Positions 35,716 through 43,725 of a stretch of 63,040 nt of DNA are shown in pieces (within the stretch, counting starts at the first letter, position 1; every line of letters starts with the position of its first letter). Location of the stretch: assembly GCA_012523545.1 (NCBI GenBank), contig JAAYIH010000042.1, positions 1 to 63,040 of the forward strand, read 5' to 3'. The DNA comes from Bacillota bacterium. Its GTDB lineage: Bacteria > Bacillota > Proteinivoracia > UBA4975. The notes beneath the pieces were generated by a model that ran no database searches, was not told where the DNA came from, and saw only the letters and a list, made by a program, of their open reading frames with translations. Made by a program: the position numbers and the translations under genes.

Positions 35716-37341
35716 ATGCAGACAGGCAGCAAGTTTTTAAAAGGAGCAATGATTCTCACGGCGGCCGGAGTCGTTGTCAAAGTTCTCGGCGCCGTGTACA
35801 GAATTCCCCTGTACGGCATCCTGGGCGAAGTGGGTATGGGGCTGTTTATGGCCGTCTACCCGGTGTACTCCATGATGTTGTCCATTTCCACCGCAGGAGT
35901 GCCTGTAGCAGTTTCCAAGCTGGTGGCGGAGCGCCTGGCCCGGGGAAACTATCGGGGCGCCCACCAGGTTTTTCGGGTAGCCCTGGGTTTAATGGCGGCC
36001 TCGGGACTGGCTGTCACCGGTCTGTTGTTGCTCAGCGCCCGGTACTATACCGCCAATATATTGGAAGCGCCCGGCGCCCTGTTGCCCCTGGTAGCCATTG
36101 CGCCCTCGATTATTTTTTATGCCACCAAGTCGGCTTTTCGCGGCTTTTTTCAGGGACAGCAAACCATGGTCCCCACAGCGGTATCCCAGGTCGTCGAGCA
36201 GGTATTCCGGGTAATTACGATTTTCATTTTGTCCGCGCTGCTCGTTAAGTACAGTGGGGAGTTGGGCGCTGCCGGAGCAGCCCTGGGCACGGTTGTCGGC
36301 GCCGCAACGGCGTTGCTTTACCTGGCCTGGGCGTACTGGCGCCAGCGCACCAAATTCTTAAGTCTGGCGGGGGAGGAAGGCAACACCGTTGCGCCCGCCG
36401 GGCAAGTTCTCAGGGAAATCCTGGTTTTGGCCCTGCCCATTACCATTGGCAGTATCGTAGTGCCGCTGGTCAATATGGTGGACTCAACGTTAATTTTGCC
36501 GCGGCTCCAGGCAGGAGGGTTCAGTGAGGAACAGGCCCTGGCCATGTACGGAAACTTTTCCGGGGCAGCCATGCCCCTGGTCAATGTGCCCACCATATTC
36601 ACCATGGCTTTGGCCACTTCACTGGTTCCGGCCATTGCCGACGCTCATGCCCATGAAAATGCCGGACAGATCAGAACGCTCAGCAGTCTGGCAATCCGCA
36701 TCGGCCTGATGCTGGGGTTGCCTGCCGCCCTGGGTTTATATCAATTGGCCCGGCCGGTCAGCATATTGCTTTACAATAATGCCGAAGTTGCCCGCTCTTT
36801 GCAGGTGGCGGCATTTGCAATCATATTTATCAGCTTAAAGCAAACAACCGCCCCGGTTTTGCAGGGCCTGGGCAAGACGTATCTGCCGGTTTCGCACATG
36901 TTTGCCGGATTGATTGTCAAGGTAGTTCTGAATTATTTTTTGACGGCTGTACCTGCCATCAACATCATCGGCCCTGCTATTGGCACCATCGTTGCCTTTG
37001 CCATTGCCAGTTTGCTGAACTTGCGCTCCATCTTCAAACTTGTCGGCGGCGGGCTTTCCGTTTTCCGGAGCATGCTCAAACCGGCCATATGCGCTGCAGC
37101 CATGGGCATCGTCGTTCATTTTGCGTACCCCTTGCTGGCAGGCGCCTTTTCCGGTTTGACCAGCAACCAGCGTTACCTGGTGGGGGTGCCCGCCCTGCTG
37201 ACGGTGGCAGTGGGGGTTGTCTTCTACGGACTGGCTATCCTGGCCACCGGAGCCATATCCCGGTCTGAGCTGGAAATGGTGCCCCGAATCGGGCCCAGGC
37301 TGGCCAAAGTCCTGGGCGACATCGGCCTGTTGAGGAGATAG
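35716..37341 (+). CDS. spoVB: SpoVB/YabM-type polysaccharide flippase
   Basis: A 541-residue membrane protein with about 14 hydrophobic segments and the family start FLKGAMILTAAGVVVKVLG plus YRIPLYGILGEVGMGLF. It probably flips lipid-linked precursors for peptidoglycan or spore cortex. It lies between spoVT and mazG, as yabM does. ATG 35716 follows GAGGGGGAGA; the upstream ATG 35698 is in frame but has no site. TATAAT at 35683 lacks a good -35. Confidence 0.9.
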   Translation: MQTGSKFLKGAMILTAAGVVVKVLGAVYRIPLYGILGEVGMGLFMAVYPVYSMMLSISTAGVPVAVSKLVAERLARGNYRGAHQVFRVALGLMAASGLAVTGLLLLSARYYTANILEAPGALLPLVAIAPSIIFYATKSAFRGFFQGQQTMVPTAVSQVVEQVFRVITIFILSALLVKYSGELGAAGAALGTVVGAATALLYLAWAYWRQRTKFLSLAGEEGNTVAPAGQVLREILVLALPITIGSIVVPLVNMVDSTLILPRLQAGGFSEEQALAMYGNFSGAAMPLVNVPTIFTMALATSLVPAIADAHAHENAGQIRTLSSLAIRIGLMLGLPAALGLYQLARPVSILLYNNAEVARSLQVAAFAIIFISLKQTTAPVLQGLGKTYLPVSHMFAGLIVKVVLNYFLTAVPAINIIGPAIGTIVAFAIASLLNLRSIFKLVGGGLSVFRSMLKPAICAAAMGIVVHFAYPLLAGAFSGLTSNQRYLVGVPALLTVAVGVVFYGLAILATGAISRSELEMVPRIGPRLAKVLGDIGLLRR

Positions 37342-37343
37342 AC

Positions 37344-37952
37344 ATGCAAACGCCCAAGTCAAAGCAGGGCATTGAAACCCTGCTCTCCATCATGAAATTG
37401 TTGCGTTCTCCTGACGGGTGTCCCTGGGATCGCCAGCAAACCATGGAGAGCCTGCTCCCCCACGTATTGGAAGAGGCTTACGAACTGGCCGATGCTGTAC
37501 TGTCCGGCGACGGGAATAAAATTTGTGAAGAATTGGGAGACTTGTTACTGCAAGTGGTTTTTATTAGCCAACTGGCAGAGGAAAAAGGCTTGTTTACCTT
37601 CGGCGACGCAGTAACGTGCATCACTGAAAAGCTTATCAGGAGACATCCCCATATTTTCGGCGCTGCCCATGCCGACGATCCCGGTCAGGTCAACGAGCTG
37701 TGGGCTCAGGTTAAGGCCCGGGAAGCCGGGGAAGCGGCAGCGGCCAAGGTGCCCCCTCTGCCTGGGCTGCTCTTGCTGGAGAAGATGGCGCAAAAGGCCG
37801 ACGCTGACTGCATAGAAGACCCTTTGGTCAGGCAATTGTTGCGCCTGGTCCAGGAGGCTCGGAAGGATAACCGGAGCATTGAAGGGGAAATCAGGCGGTG
37901 CTATGCAAAAATTGGTATTTCGGGCAGGAATTTCAACGCCGATGGAGAATAG
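37344..37952 (+). CDS. mazG: MazG family nucleotide pyrophosphohydrolase
   Basis: A 202-residue protein with the MazG signature GCPWDRQQTMESLLPHVLEE, then AYELADAV and CEELGDLLLQVVF (the ExxE/ExxD metal sites). It hydrolyses NTPs. In B. subtilis the equivalent YabN carries an added N-terminal tetrapyrrole-methylase-like domain; here that domain is absent. The C-terminal half (about 125-202) is weakly conserved. ATG 37344 follows the spoVB stop codon by two bases. Confidence 0.92.
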   Translation: MQTPKSKQGIETLLSIMKLLRSPDGCPWDRQQTMESLLPHVLEEAYELADAVLSGDGNKICEELGDLLLQVVFISQLAEEKGLFTFGDAVTCITEKLIRRHPHIFGAAHADDPGQVNELWAQVKAREAGEAAAAKVPPLPGLLLLEKMAQKADADCIEDPLVRQLLRLVQEARKDNRSIEGEIRRCYAKIGISGRNFNADGE

Positions 37953-37998
37953 TAACATAGCGATATCCTTAACCAATTCTTAATCTGGAGGGAATGGA

Positions 37999-38271
37999 AT
38001 GAATAAAACTGACCTCATCCAACTGGTTGCCGAGAAGACCGCTTTGAGCAAAAAGGATAGCGAAAAAGCCGTAAACGCCGTTTTGGAAGGGATTATGGAC
38101 GCAGTAGCGGCTGGCGAGAAAGTGCAACTTATCGGGTTTGGCACCTTTGAAAAGCGGCAGCGCGCAGCGAAAATGGGACGCAACCCCAGCACCGGAGAGC
38201 AAATTCGTATTCCTGCCACCAGTGTTCCCGCGTTTAAAGCCGGCAAGAGTTTCAAAGAGCGCATTAAGTAG
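37999..38271 (+). CDS. hup: DNA-binding protein HU
   Basis: A 90-residue HU with [20 protein letters not shown], the [17 protein letters not shown] turn and the basic arm [16 protein letters not shown]. It is a nucleoid architectural protein. ATG 37999 follows GGAGGG by about seven bases. A hairpin terminator follows, so it is likely a single-gene unit. Confidence 0.97.
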   Translation: MNKTDLIQLVAEKTALSKKDSEKAVNAVLEGIMDAVAAGEKVQLIGFGTFEKRQRAAKMGRNPSTGEQIRIPATSVPAFKAGKSFKERIK

Positions 38272-38279
38272 CGATTTAG

Positions 38280-38312
38280 GCCAGGTTCCCCAGGGACCTG
38301 GCTTAAATTTTC
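38280..38312 (+). terminator. Terminator of hup
   Basis: GCCAGGT / ACCTGGC with an inner CC/GG pair, followed by TTAAATTTT. The T run is interrupted. Confidence 0.65.
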
Positions 38313-38363
38313 GTGCATAATTACATCTCCCTGGTTCCAAGCTAAAACAAAGGAGGGAGATGT

Positions 38364-39335
38364 ATGCGGCGCCGGTTGCTGTTGCTGGCAATTATCGCCA
38401 TGACTTTGGCATTATGCGGCTGCCGGTTGTTTCGGCGTTCCGCACCCCAGCCGCCTCAGGTGCAGAAAGCGGAAATCCCGGAAGCCATAGCCGGAGAAGA
38501 AGGCCAGGAACCGCAGTTGCGGGTATACATTGCCGAAGAAGACAGAATTGTGACGATGAACTTTGAAGATTATGTTATGGGCGTGGTGGCGGCAGAGATG
38601 GATCCGGAATGGCCAGCTGCCGCTTTGGCCGCCCAGGCCATTCAGGCCAGGACTTTTGCCTTGCAAAAAATAGCCGAACAGGGCACTCTGCCCGGCCGGG
38701 ATGCCCACGCTTCCACCAATGTCGAAGAGTTTCAGGCTTACGATGCTTCCCGGATCAACGGCAACGTCCGCAAGGCCGTGGAGGATACCCGGGGTGTGGC
38801 GGCGGTGTACCAGGGCGAATTTGTCCGCAGCTGGTTTCACGCCTATTGCGGGGGAATTACTGCCACTCCTTCCGCCGGCCTAAATTACCAGGGGGAGGAC
38901 CCCCCTTACCTGAAACCGGTGGAGAATCCCTGCCGCCAGTACGTGGATGAAGACCAGGAATTCTGGTCGGCCACTTTCAGCAAGGCCCGGGTGCGTTCGG
39001 CTGTGCAAAGCATTGTCAAGCGGGACCCCGGCAACTTTCAGTCCATTCAGATTGTCGCCGAGGAAAACGGGCGGGCTGTTACCTTCAAGGTAGGCGATGT
39101 GGAGGTTCCGGCGCCCGAATTGCGGCTGGCCCTGGGCAGCACCGAGATGCGCTCCGCTTGGGTAGATCCGCCGCAGGTTTCAGGAAGTACAGTAAAGTTC
39201 ACCGGCCGCGGTTACGGACACGGGGTTGGCTTATGCCAGTGGGGCGCCAAGGGATGGGCGGAAGAAGGCCGCTCGGCCGAAGAAATAGTCAAGTCCTTTT
39301 TCCCGGGAGTTTCCCTGCAAAAATTGTGGGACTAA
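38364..39335 (+). CDS. SpoIID/LytB-domain lipoprotein
   Basis: A 323-residue exported protein. A signal peptide ends in the lipobox LCGC (about residues 17-20). The SpoIID domain (about 60-320) carries the conserved VVAAEMDPEWP, whose glutamate is the proposed catalytic residue, and GYGHGVGLCQWGA near the end. SpoIID-type enzymes are lytic transglycosylases acting on stripped glycan during engulfment or germination. It lies between hup and yabP, where B. subtilis has rqcP (yabO). A paralogue of the main spoIID is the safest reading. ATG 38364 follows AAAGGAGGGAG. Confidence 0.88.
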   Translation: MRRRLLLLAIIAMTLALCGCRLFRRSAPQPPQVQKAEIPEAIAGEEGQEPQLRVYIAEEDRIVTMNFEDYVMGVVAAEMDPEWPAAALAAQAIQARTFALQKIAEQGTLPGRDAHASTNVEEFQAYDASRINGNVRKAVEDTRGVAAVYQGEFVRSWFHAYCGGITATPSAGLNYQGEDPPYLKPVENPCRQYVDEDQEFWSATFSKARVRSAVQSIVKRDPGNFQSIQIVAEENGRAVTFKVGDVEVPAPELRLALGSTEMRSAWVDPPQVSGSTVKFTGRGYGHGVGLCQWGAKGWAEEGRSAEEIVKSFFPGVSLQKLWD

Positions 39336-39360
39336 TAACCAGGCACTGCCCTGGGTTTTA

Positions 39361-39389
39361 TTCTATTTTTTCCATTTTCGCCATATACT
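39361..39389 (+). promoter_or_regulatory. Candidate SigE promoter of yabP-yabQ
   Basis: TTCTATT (39361-39367), 14 bases, CATATACT (39382-39389), versus the SigE consensus kmATATT-N14/15-CATACAnT. The -10 matches at seven of eight positions and the -35 at five of seven. yabP and yabQ are SigE genes in Bacillus. Confidence 0.5.
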
Positions 39390-39409
39390 GCACTAGGAGG
39401 TGCAGTACC

Positions 39410-39697
39410 ATGGCGGAAAACAAGACGCCTGCCCAGGACCACAAGCTGGTTCTTGTCAACCAGGAGCAAATGGAGTTGACGGGGATAATTCGCGTGGAAA
39501 GTTTTAACCCGGAAGAAATAGTGTTGGAAACCGATTGCGGCGTGCTTGCCATCAGAGGCGAAGAGCTGGACATGAGCAACCTCAACCTGGAAAAAAGGCT
39601 GGTGGAAATCGAAGGACATATAACCGAAATAGTTTATACCGGTCAGGACAGCTTCGGCCAGGGCAGAAAGGGATGGCTGGAACGCATTTTTAAATAG
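39410..39697 (+). CDS. yabP: Sporulation protein YabP
   Basis: A 95-residue YabP (PF07873-type) with HKLVLVNQEQMELTGIIRVE and LAIRGEELDM followed by LEIEGHI-like strands. YabP is needed for sporulation, perhaps in the mother cell; its biochemical role is unknown. ATG 39410 follows AGGAGG by eight bases. yabQ follows after 14 bases, and the pair precedes divIC as in Bacillus. Confidence 0.93.
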   Translation: MAENKTPAQDHKLVLVNQEQMELTGIIRVESFNPEEIVLETDCGVLAIRGEELDMSNLNLEKRLVEIEGHITEIVYTGQDSFGQGRKGWLERIFK

Positions 39698-39711
39698 CCG
39701 GAGGGCACAAG

Positions 39712-40164
39712 TTGAGTCTGCTGACCCAGGCGATTATCTTTGCGGTAATGCTGGCCACCGGCCTGGCACTGGGGCTGTGGTTTGACTTGTTCAGGTTCAT
39801 CAATTGCCGGGGCCGTTGGGCACCCTTTTTGGATTTGTTATTGTGGGCTGCAGCTACATGCGCGGTGTTTGTCGTTTTGATGAATGTCAACTATCTGGAG
39901 CTGCGCTTCTATGTTTTTTTGAGCCTGACCCTGGGGTTGCTGTTGTATTTTAAATTGTTCAGTCGCCATGTTTTGCATTTGTATAGATTCCTTTTTACCT
40001 TTATACTTAGGGTGGCGAAGTTCTTGCGGCGGTTGCTGGTGCCGCCGCTGGGTGTCGCCGCGTGGCTTGTCGACGGGCCGGTTGAGCTGGCGATGGCTCT
40101 GGCGGCACGGGCAGCTGCTGCACTTTTTCCGGACCCGAAGCAGGATAATTTGCCCCCGGTGTAG
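39712..40164 (+). CDS. yabQ: Spore cortex biosynthesis protein YabQ
   Basis: A 150-residue membrane protein with at least three hydrophobic segments (about residues 3-27, 38-60 and 64-84) and the family feature GLWFDLFRF. It is required for cortex formation in B. subtilis. It starts at TTG 39712, with GGAGGGC upstream. The sequence is poorly conserved, so position and topology carry much of the call. Confidence 0.88.
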   Translation: MSLLTQAIIFAVMLATGLALGLWFDLFRFINCRGRWAPFLDLLLWAAATCAVFVVLMNVNYLELRFYVFLSLTLGLLLYFKLFSRHVLHLYRFLFTFILRVAKFLRRLLVPPLGVAAWLVDGPVELAMALAARAAAALFPDPKQDNLPPV

Positions 40165-40190
40165 AACTACTCCCGAACGGAGGTGAGACT

Positions 40191-40505
40191 ATGCCGGGGA
40201 AGGTAAAAAGGGTCGACTTTACGCGCAAGAGCCGGTGGCTGAGACTGCTCTTTTTTGCCTTTGTTATTTACTTTGCCGTCATAATCATCAATCAGCAAAT
40301 TACCTTGGGCAACCTGCGCCAGCGCCGTCACAATATCAGAGAAGAAATAGACGAGCTGGAAAAGGCCAATGAGCAATTGCGCACGTACATCGAGCTGTTG
40401 CAAACCGATCCTGATTACATTGAAGGCATTGTCCGCCGCGAGCTGGGTCTCGTCAGGGAGGGCGAGATAATTTACATTTTGCCGCAACGGGACCCGGTAA
40501 AGTGA
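40191..40505 (+). CDS. divIC: Septum formation initiator DivIC/FtsB family
   Basis: A 104-residue bitopic protein: a basic N-terminus, one membrane segment (about 18-40) and an extracytoplasmic coiled coil (about 40-75), then the conserved DPDYIEGIVRRELGLVREGE. It works with FtsL and DivIB in the divisome. ATG 40191 follows GGAGGTG by five bases, in the yabQ-divIC order. Confidence 0.93.
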   Translation: MPGKVKRVDFTRKSRWLRLLFFAFVIYFAVIIINQQITLGNLRQRRHNIREEIDELEKANEQLRTYIELLQTDPDYIEGIVRRELGLVREGEIIYILPQRDPVK

Positions 40506-40535
40506 GCAATCATTCAGGGGAGGAATCTTTTCGGG

Positions 40536-40904
40536 ATGTCATCACTGCAGGTTGGGCAGGTACTAACCGGCGAAGTTACCGGAATAACGGACTTTGGGGC
40601 ATTTGTCCTGCTCCCGAACAAGGTTACGGGCCTGGTGCACATTTCCGAAGTTGCCGACACTTATGTCCGGGACATCAAGGATTACCTGCAATTGCATCAA
40701 GAGGTCAAAGTCAAGGTGATTTCGATTTCCGACGGCAAGGTTGGGTTGTCCATTCGTCGCGCCAATGAAAAAGATATCGATGCGCAGAAGGCCTTCGAGG
40801 ACAAGTTGAGCAAATTTATCAAAGAAAGTGAAGAAAGGCAGATGGATCTGCGCCGTAAAATCGACAATAAGCGCGGCGGCCGCGGCGGTCGGCGCGCGTG
40901 GTAG
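40536..40904 (+). CDS. S1-domain RNA-binding protein (YabR-like)
   Basis: A 122-residue protein with one S1 domain (about residues 5-73; VGQVLTGEVTGITDFGAFV, GLVHISEVAD, KVKVISI) and a basic, Gly/Arg-rich tail. It probably binds RNA or ribosomes. It matches yabR, between divIC and the tRNA genes. ATG 40536 lies 12 bases after GGGGAGGA, a longish spacing. Confidence 0.92.
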   Translation: MSSLQVGQVLTGEVTGITDFGAFVLLPNKVTGLVHISEVADTYVRDIKDYLQLHQEVKVKVISISDGKVGLSIRRANEKDIDAQKAFEDKLSKFIKESEERQMDLRRKIDNKRGGRGGRRAW

Positions 40905-40930
40905 GATAAAACTTGGCAGTGCGCCCTCGC

Positions 40931-40959
40931 TTGACACTGATGGCGATGTGGTGTAAAAT
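40931..40959 (+). promoter_or_regulatory. SigA promoter of the tRNA pair
   Basis: TTGACA (40931-40936), 17 bases, TAAAAT (40954-40959), 12 bases before the first tRNA. Confidence 0.82.
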
Positions 40960-40971
40960 ACTCTTTGGCAT

Positions 40972-41047
<76 letters not shown>

Positions 41048-41050
41048 TCA

Positions 41051-41126
41051 GGGCGAATAGCTCAGCTGGGAGAGCACCTGCCTTACAAGCAGGGGGTCAC
41101 AGGTTCGAGCCCTGTTTCGCCCACCA
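41051..41126 (+). tRNA. tRNA-Val, anticodon TAC
   Basis: A full cloverleaf with acceptor stem GGGCGAA / TTCGCCC and encoded CCA. The anticodon loop CTTACAA contains TAC. It lies three bases after tRNA-fMet and is co-transcribed. tRNA genes also lie between yabR and spoIIE in B. subtilis, from memory. Confidence 0.96.
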
Positions 41127-41138
41127 TATTATCACTGA

Positions 41139-41163
41139 CGCCCTTAGGGGCTTTTATTTTTTG
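41139..41163 (+). terminator. Terminator of the tRNA operon
   Basis: GCCC / GGGC with loop TTAG, then CTTTTATTTTTT. Confidence 0.7.
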
Positions 41164-41170
41164 TCTTAAC

Positions 41171-41246
41171 TGTCGAAGGTTCGCGAATTTCCTTGTGCTT
41201 TGTTTGCACAAAGCAACAAAATCCACCCCTTGCCCTTGGGTATAAT
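41171..41246 (+). promoter_or_regulatory. spoIIE promoter region with a Spo0A box
   Basis: TGTCGAA (41171-41177) is a perfect Spo0A-box core. TATAAT lies at 41241-41246, without a good -35 at 17 bases, which is the usual picture for Spo0A-activated SigA promoters. TTCGCGA at 41180 is a weaker inverted partner. spoIIE is directly activated by Spo0A~P in Bacillus. Confidence 0.55.
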
Positions 41247-41274
41247 GGCGTTACCACGCAGGGGAGGGGTTCCG

Positions 41275-43602
41275 GTGATAAACAAACACAGTATGCCTGT
41301 GACCAAGGTAATGGGTTGCGGAGCCGTTGCCGAAAAGCTGTTCAGGCAACGGACCTTAATCAACGCGCTGTTGGCAGCCATGCTGGCGGGAGTGGTCATC
41401 GGGGAAGGACTAAGGCCCTTCGCCATACCCTTTTTCGCCGGTACGGCACCGGCCAGCCCCGTCTTGATTGCGCTGGCCTTGAGCGCGGGTCACGTGGCCT
41501 CGGGCGGCCGGCGTCTGATTTGGCTGCTGGCGCCGCTGGTGCCCATCAGCCTGTTGCGGATCCGGGCGCCTACACTGAAGGCAACGGCGCTGGTCTTAAT
41601 CACTGTGGGCGGGCAAATTGTGTTCAGGTTGCCCGACATCCTTTCCGGCGCCATGTTGGGATACGATTGGCTGTTGTTGATGATGGAGCTGAGCTTGGCC
41701 GCTACTGGTGTCCTGATCTTTGCCCAGGCCGGTTGCGCGTTGCGACAAGGCCCTGACGGGGCGGAGGGGCTGGAACAATCCCTGGCATTGGTCGTCACCT
41801 GCGCGCTGGCCCTGACCAGTATAGCGGCAATACGCTTGGGTCCCCTGCACTTGCTGACAATTGCGGTATGTTGGCTGGTGATGATGGCTGCCCAGGCCGG
41901 GGGCGGCGGAGCAGGAGCCTGTGCTGGGATAATCGCAGGGATTTTGGCCGGGTACGGCCAGCTCCACCCTTCGGCACTGGTGGCAGCCCTGGCCATGGCC
42001 GGGTTGTTGGCCGGGGTGTTTGGCGTGTGGGGGCGCGGAGGAACTTTTTTGGGCTTCGCAGTGGGCATAGTTGCCATGCTTATCTACGGAGGGTACCCGA
42101 CTCTGGGCGTTGGGATTGCCGATTTGGCGGGAGCAGGAGTGCTGTTCCTGCTCACCCCCCGGGCGGTAAGGGACAAAGCGCGCGCATTGCTGTCCGGTTC
42201 AACGGCGGAATGGGCCTGGGAATACCAGCGTCGCTTGCGCCGAGCCGCCGTTCTCAAGTTGCAGAAACTGGCCATGGTATTTTCCCGCCTTTCCGCTTCC
42301 TTCGCCCAAACAGGCGGAGTCAGGGAGATGGCCGGCAGCCACTTGCAGATGTCCCGGATGTTTGAACAGTTGGCCGGAATGGTTTGCACCGGTTGCGTCA
42401 ATTACAAGCGTTGCTGGGAAAGAGAACTGTACAGCACGTACAGCCAGTTGATGGGTTACCTGACCCGGGAGGACGGGCAGGATGATTTCGATGGGCTGTT
42501 GTCCCGGCGCTGTCACAATATCGAGCAGTTGTTGGGACAAGCGGAAAACTTGTACCGGCAATTTGCCAGCGAACGGCGCTGGTTTGAAAAAATGCGGCAG
42601 TGCCGGGATGTTGTGTCGGAGCAGCTGCGCGGGGTATCCGAAGTGCTTGGCCAGCTGGCCAGGCAAATCCGCCTGGATGTCAACTGCCGCCAGGATCTGG
42701 AAGAAGAGCTGGCAGAAAGGTTGTCCCGCTGGGGGGTGGAGGTGCATGACCTCACGGTGGAGGGAACGGAGCGGAAGTTGCCCGAGGTTCGTTTGCGGGC
42801 CAAGGTTCCCGCCGGCGAAAACCCCCTGGGCGTAATTCAGGCAATGGTGTCGGAAGTAATGGGACAACCCTTGCAGCTGGTGGAAAATTCCGTTCAGGGT
42901 GATGTAAACCGGATGATCTTTGCTCTGCCCGTCAAATTCGACTTGGATATGGGCGTGGCGCAGTCTGCCCGGGATGAAGTGAGCGGGGACAGTTATTGCC
43001 GCCTGCACACCGCCGCCGGAAATTATGTCTACATGTTGAGCGACGGGATGGGCAAGGGAGAAGGGGCCCGGGCGGAGAGCAATCAGGCCCTGCTGCTGGC
43101 CCGGGATATGCTGGAGGCCGGTTTCAGCGCCGAAACGGCCATCAAGGCCCTGAATTCTTTGCTGGTACTGCGGGGCAAAGAGAAATTTGCCACTCTGGAC
43201 ATGGCGGTAATTGACAGCACTTTGGGTATAATGAAGGTTTTTAAAACCGGCGCAGCGCCCAGTTTTATCAAAACCGGAAACAAGATTGAACTGATTTCCG
43301 GAGCAGGTTTGCCCATCGGCATTGTGCCGGGGGTGGAGCCCCGCTTGATAACCCGGACCGTGCATCCCGGTCAGTACCTGATAATGGTGTCGGACGGGGT
43401 TATTGACGGCCGGGGCAGAGACGAAGGCTGGCTCACCCAGCAACTGGCCAAAATGGGCAATGTCAGCGCATCGGTGATGGCCCGCCAGATTCTAAACAGG
43501 GCGCAAAGAATGGGCAGTCCTCTTCAGGATGACGCCACGGTGTTGGTGGTTCGGGTGCGGGAGTCCAAGAACGAGGCCTATTGGACCCGCCGGGCGGTCT
43601 GA
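41275..43602 (+). CDS. spoIIE: Stage II sporulation protein E (SpoIIAA-P phosphatase)
   Basis: A 775-residue membrane phosphatase that activates SigF in the forespore by dephosphorylating SpoIIAA. The N-terminal third (about 40-310) has some ten hydrophobic segments, then an FtsZ-interacting middle region with a CxxC pair (TGCVNYKRCWE). The C-terminal PP2C domain (about 555-775) shows SGDSYC, LSDGMGKGEGA and MVSDGVIDGRG. GTG 41275 is chosen for the GGGGAGGGG site 6 bases upstream; the ATG at 41200 lies upstream of the TATAAT. A strong terminator follows. Confidence 0.95.
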   Translation: MINKHSMPVTKVMGCGAVAEKLFRQRTLINALLAAMLAGVVIGEGLRPFAIPFFAGTAPASPVLIALALSAGHVASGGRRLIWLLAPLVPISLLRIRAPTLKATALVLITVGGQIVFRLPDILSGAMLGYDWLLLMMELSLAATGVLIFAQAGCALRQGPDGAEGLEQSLALVVTCALALTSIAAIRLGPLHLLTIAVCWLVMMAAQAGGGGAGACAGIIAGILAGYGQLHPSALVAALAMAGLLAGVFGVWGRGGTFLGFAVGIVAMLIYGGYPTLGVGIADLAGAGVLFLLTPRAVRDKARALLSGSTAEWAWEYQRRLRRAAVLKLQKLAMVFSRLSASFAQTGGVREMAGSHLQMSRMFEQLAGMVCTGCVNYKRCWERELYSTYSQLMGYLTREDGQDDFDGLLSRRCHNIEQLLGQAENLYRQFASERRWFEKMRQCRDVVSEQLRGVSEVLGQLARQIRLDVNCRQDLEEELAERLSRWGVEVHDLTVEGTERKLPEVRLRAKVPAGENPLGVIQAMVSEVMGQPLQLVENSVQGDVNRMIFALPVKFDLDMGVAQSARDEVSGDSYCRLHTAAGNYVYMLSDGMGKGEGARAESNQALLLARDMLEAGFSAETAIKALNSLLVLRGKEKFATLDMAVIDSTLGIMKVFKTGAAPSFIKTGNKIELISGAGLPIGIVPGVEPRLITRTVHPGQYLIMVSDGVIDGRGRDEGWLTQQLAKMGNVSASVMARQILNRAQRMGSPLQDDATVLVVRVRESKNEAYWTRRAV

Positions 43603-43609
43603 GTTTCCC

Positions 43610-43639
43610 GGTCCCGTCAGCATTGACGGGACCTTTTTT
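43610..43639 (+). terminator. Terminator of spoIIE
   Basis: A 10-bp stem GGTCCCGTCA / TGACGGGACC with loop GCAT, then TTTTTT. Confidence 0.92.
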
Positions 43640-43662
43640 CTGCTCCGGGCAGGATATTGACG

Positions 43663-43690
43663 TTGTTTGGAGAAAGACTTAAGTTATAAT
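43663..43690 (+). promoter_or_regulatory. Likely SigA promoter of tilS-hpt
   Basis: TTGTTT (43663-43668), 16 bases, TATAAT (43685-43690). A nearer-consensus TTGACG at 43657 is 22 bases away and too far. Confidence 0.55.
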
Positions 43691-43725
43691 TATTTTACCG
43701 GCAAGGAATTGGTGGTAGTATAGCT

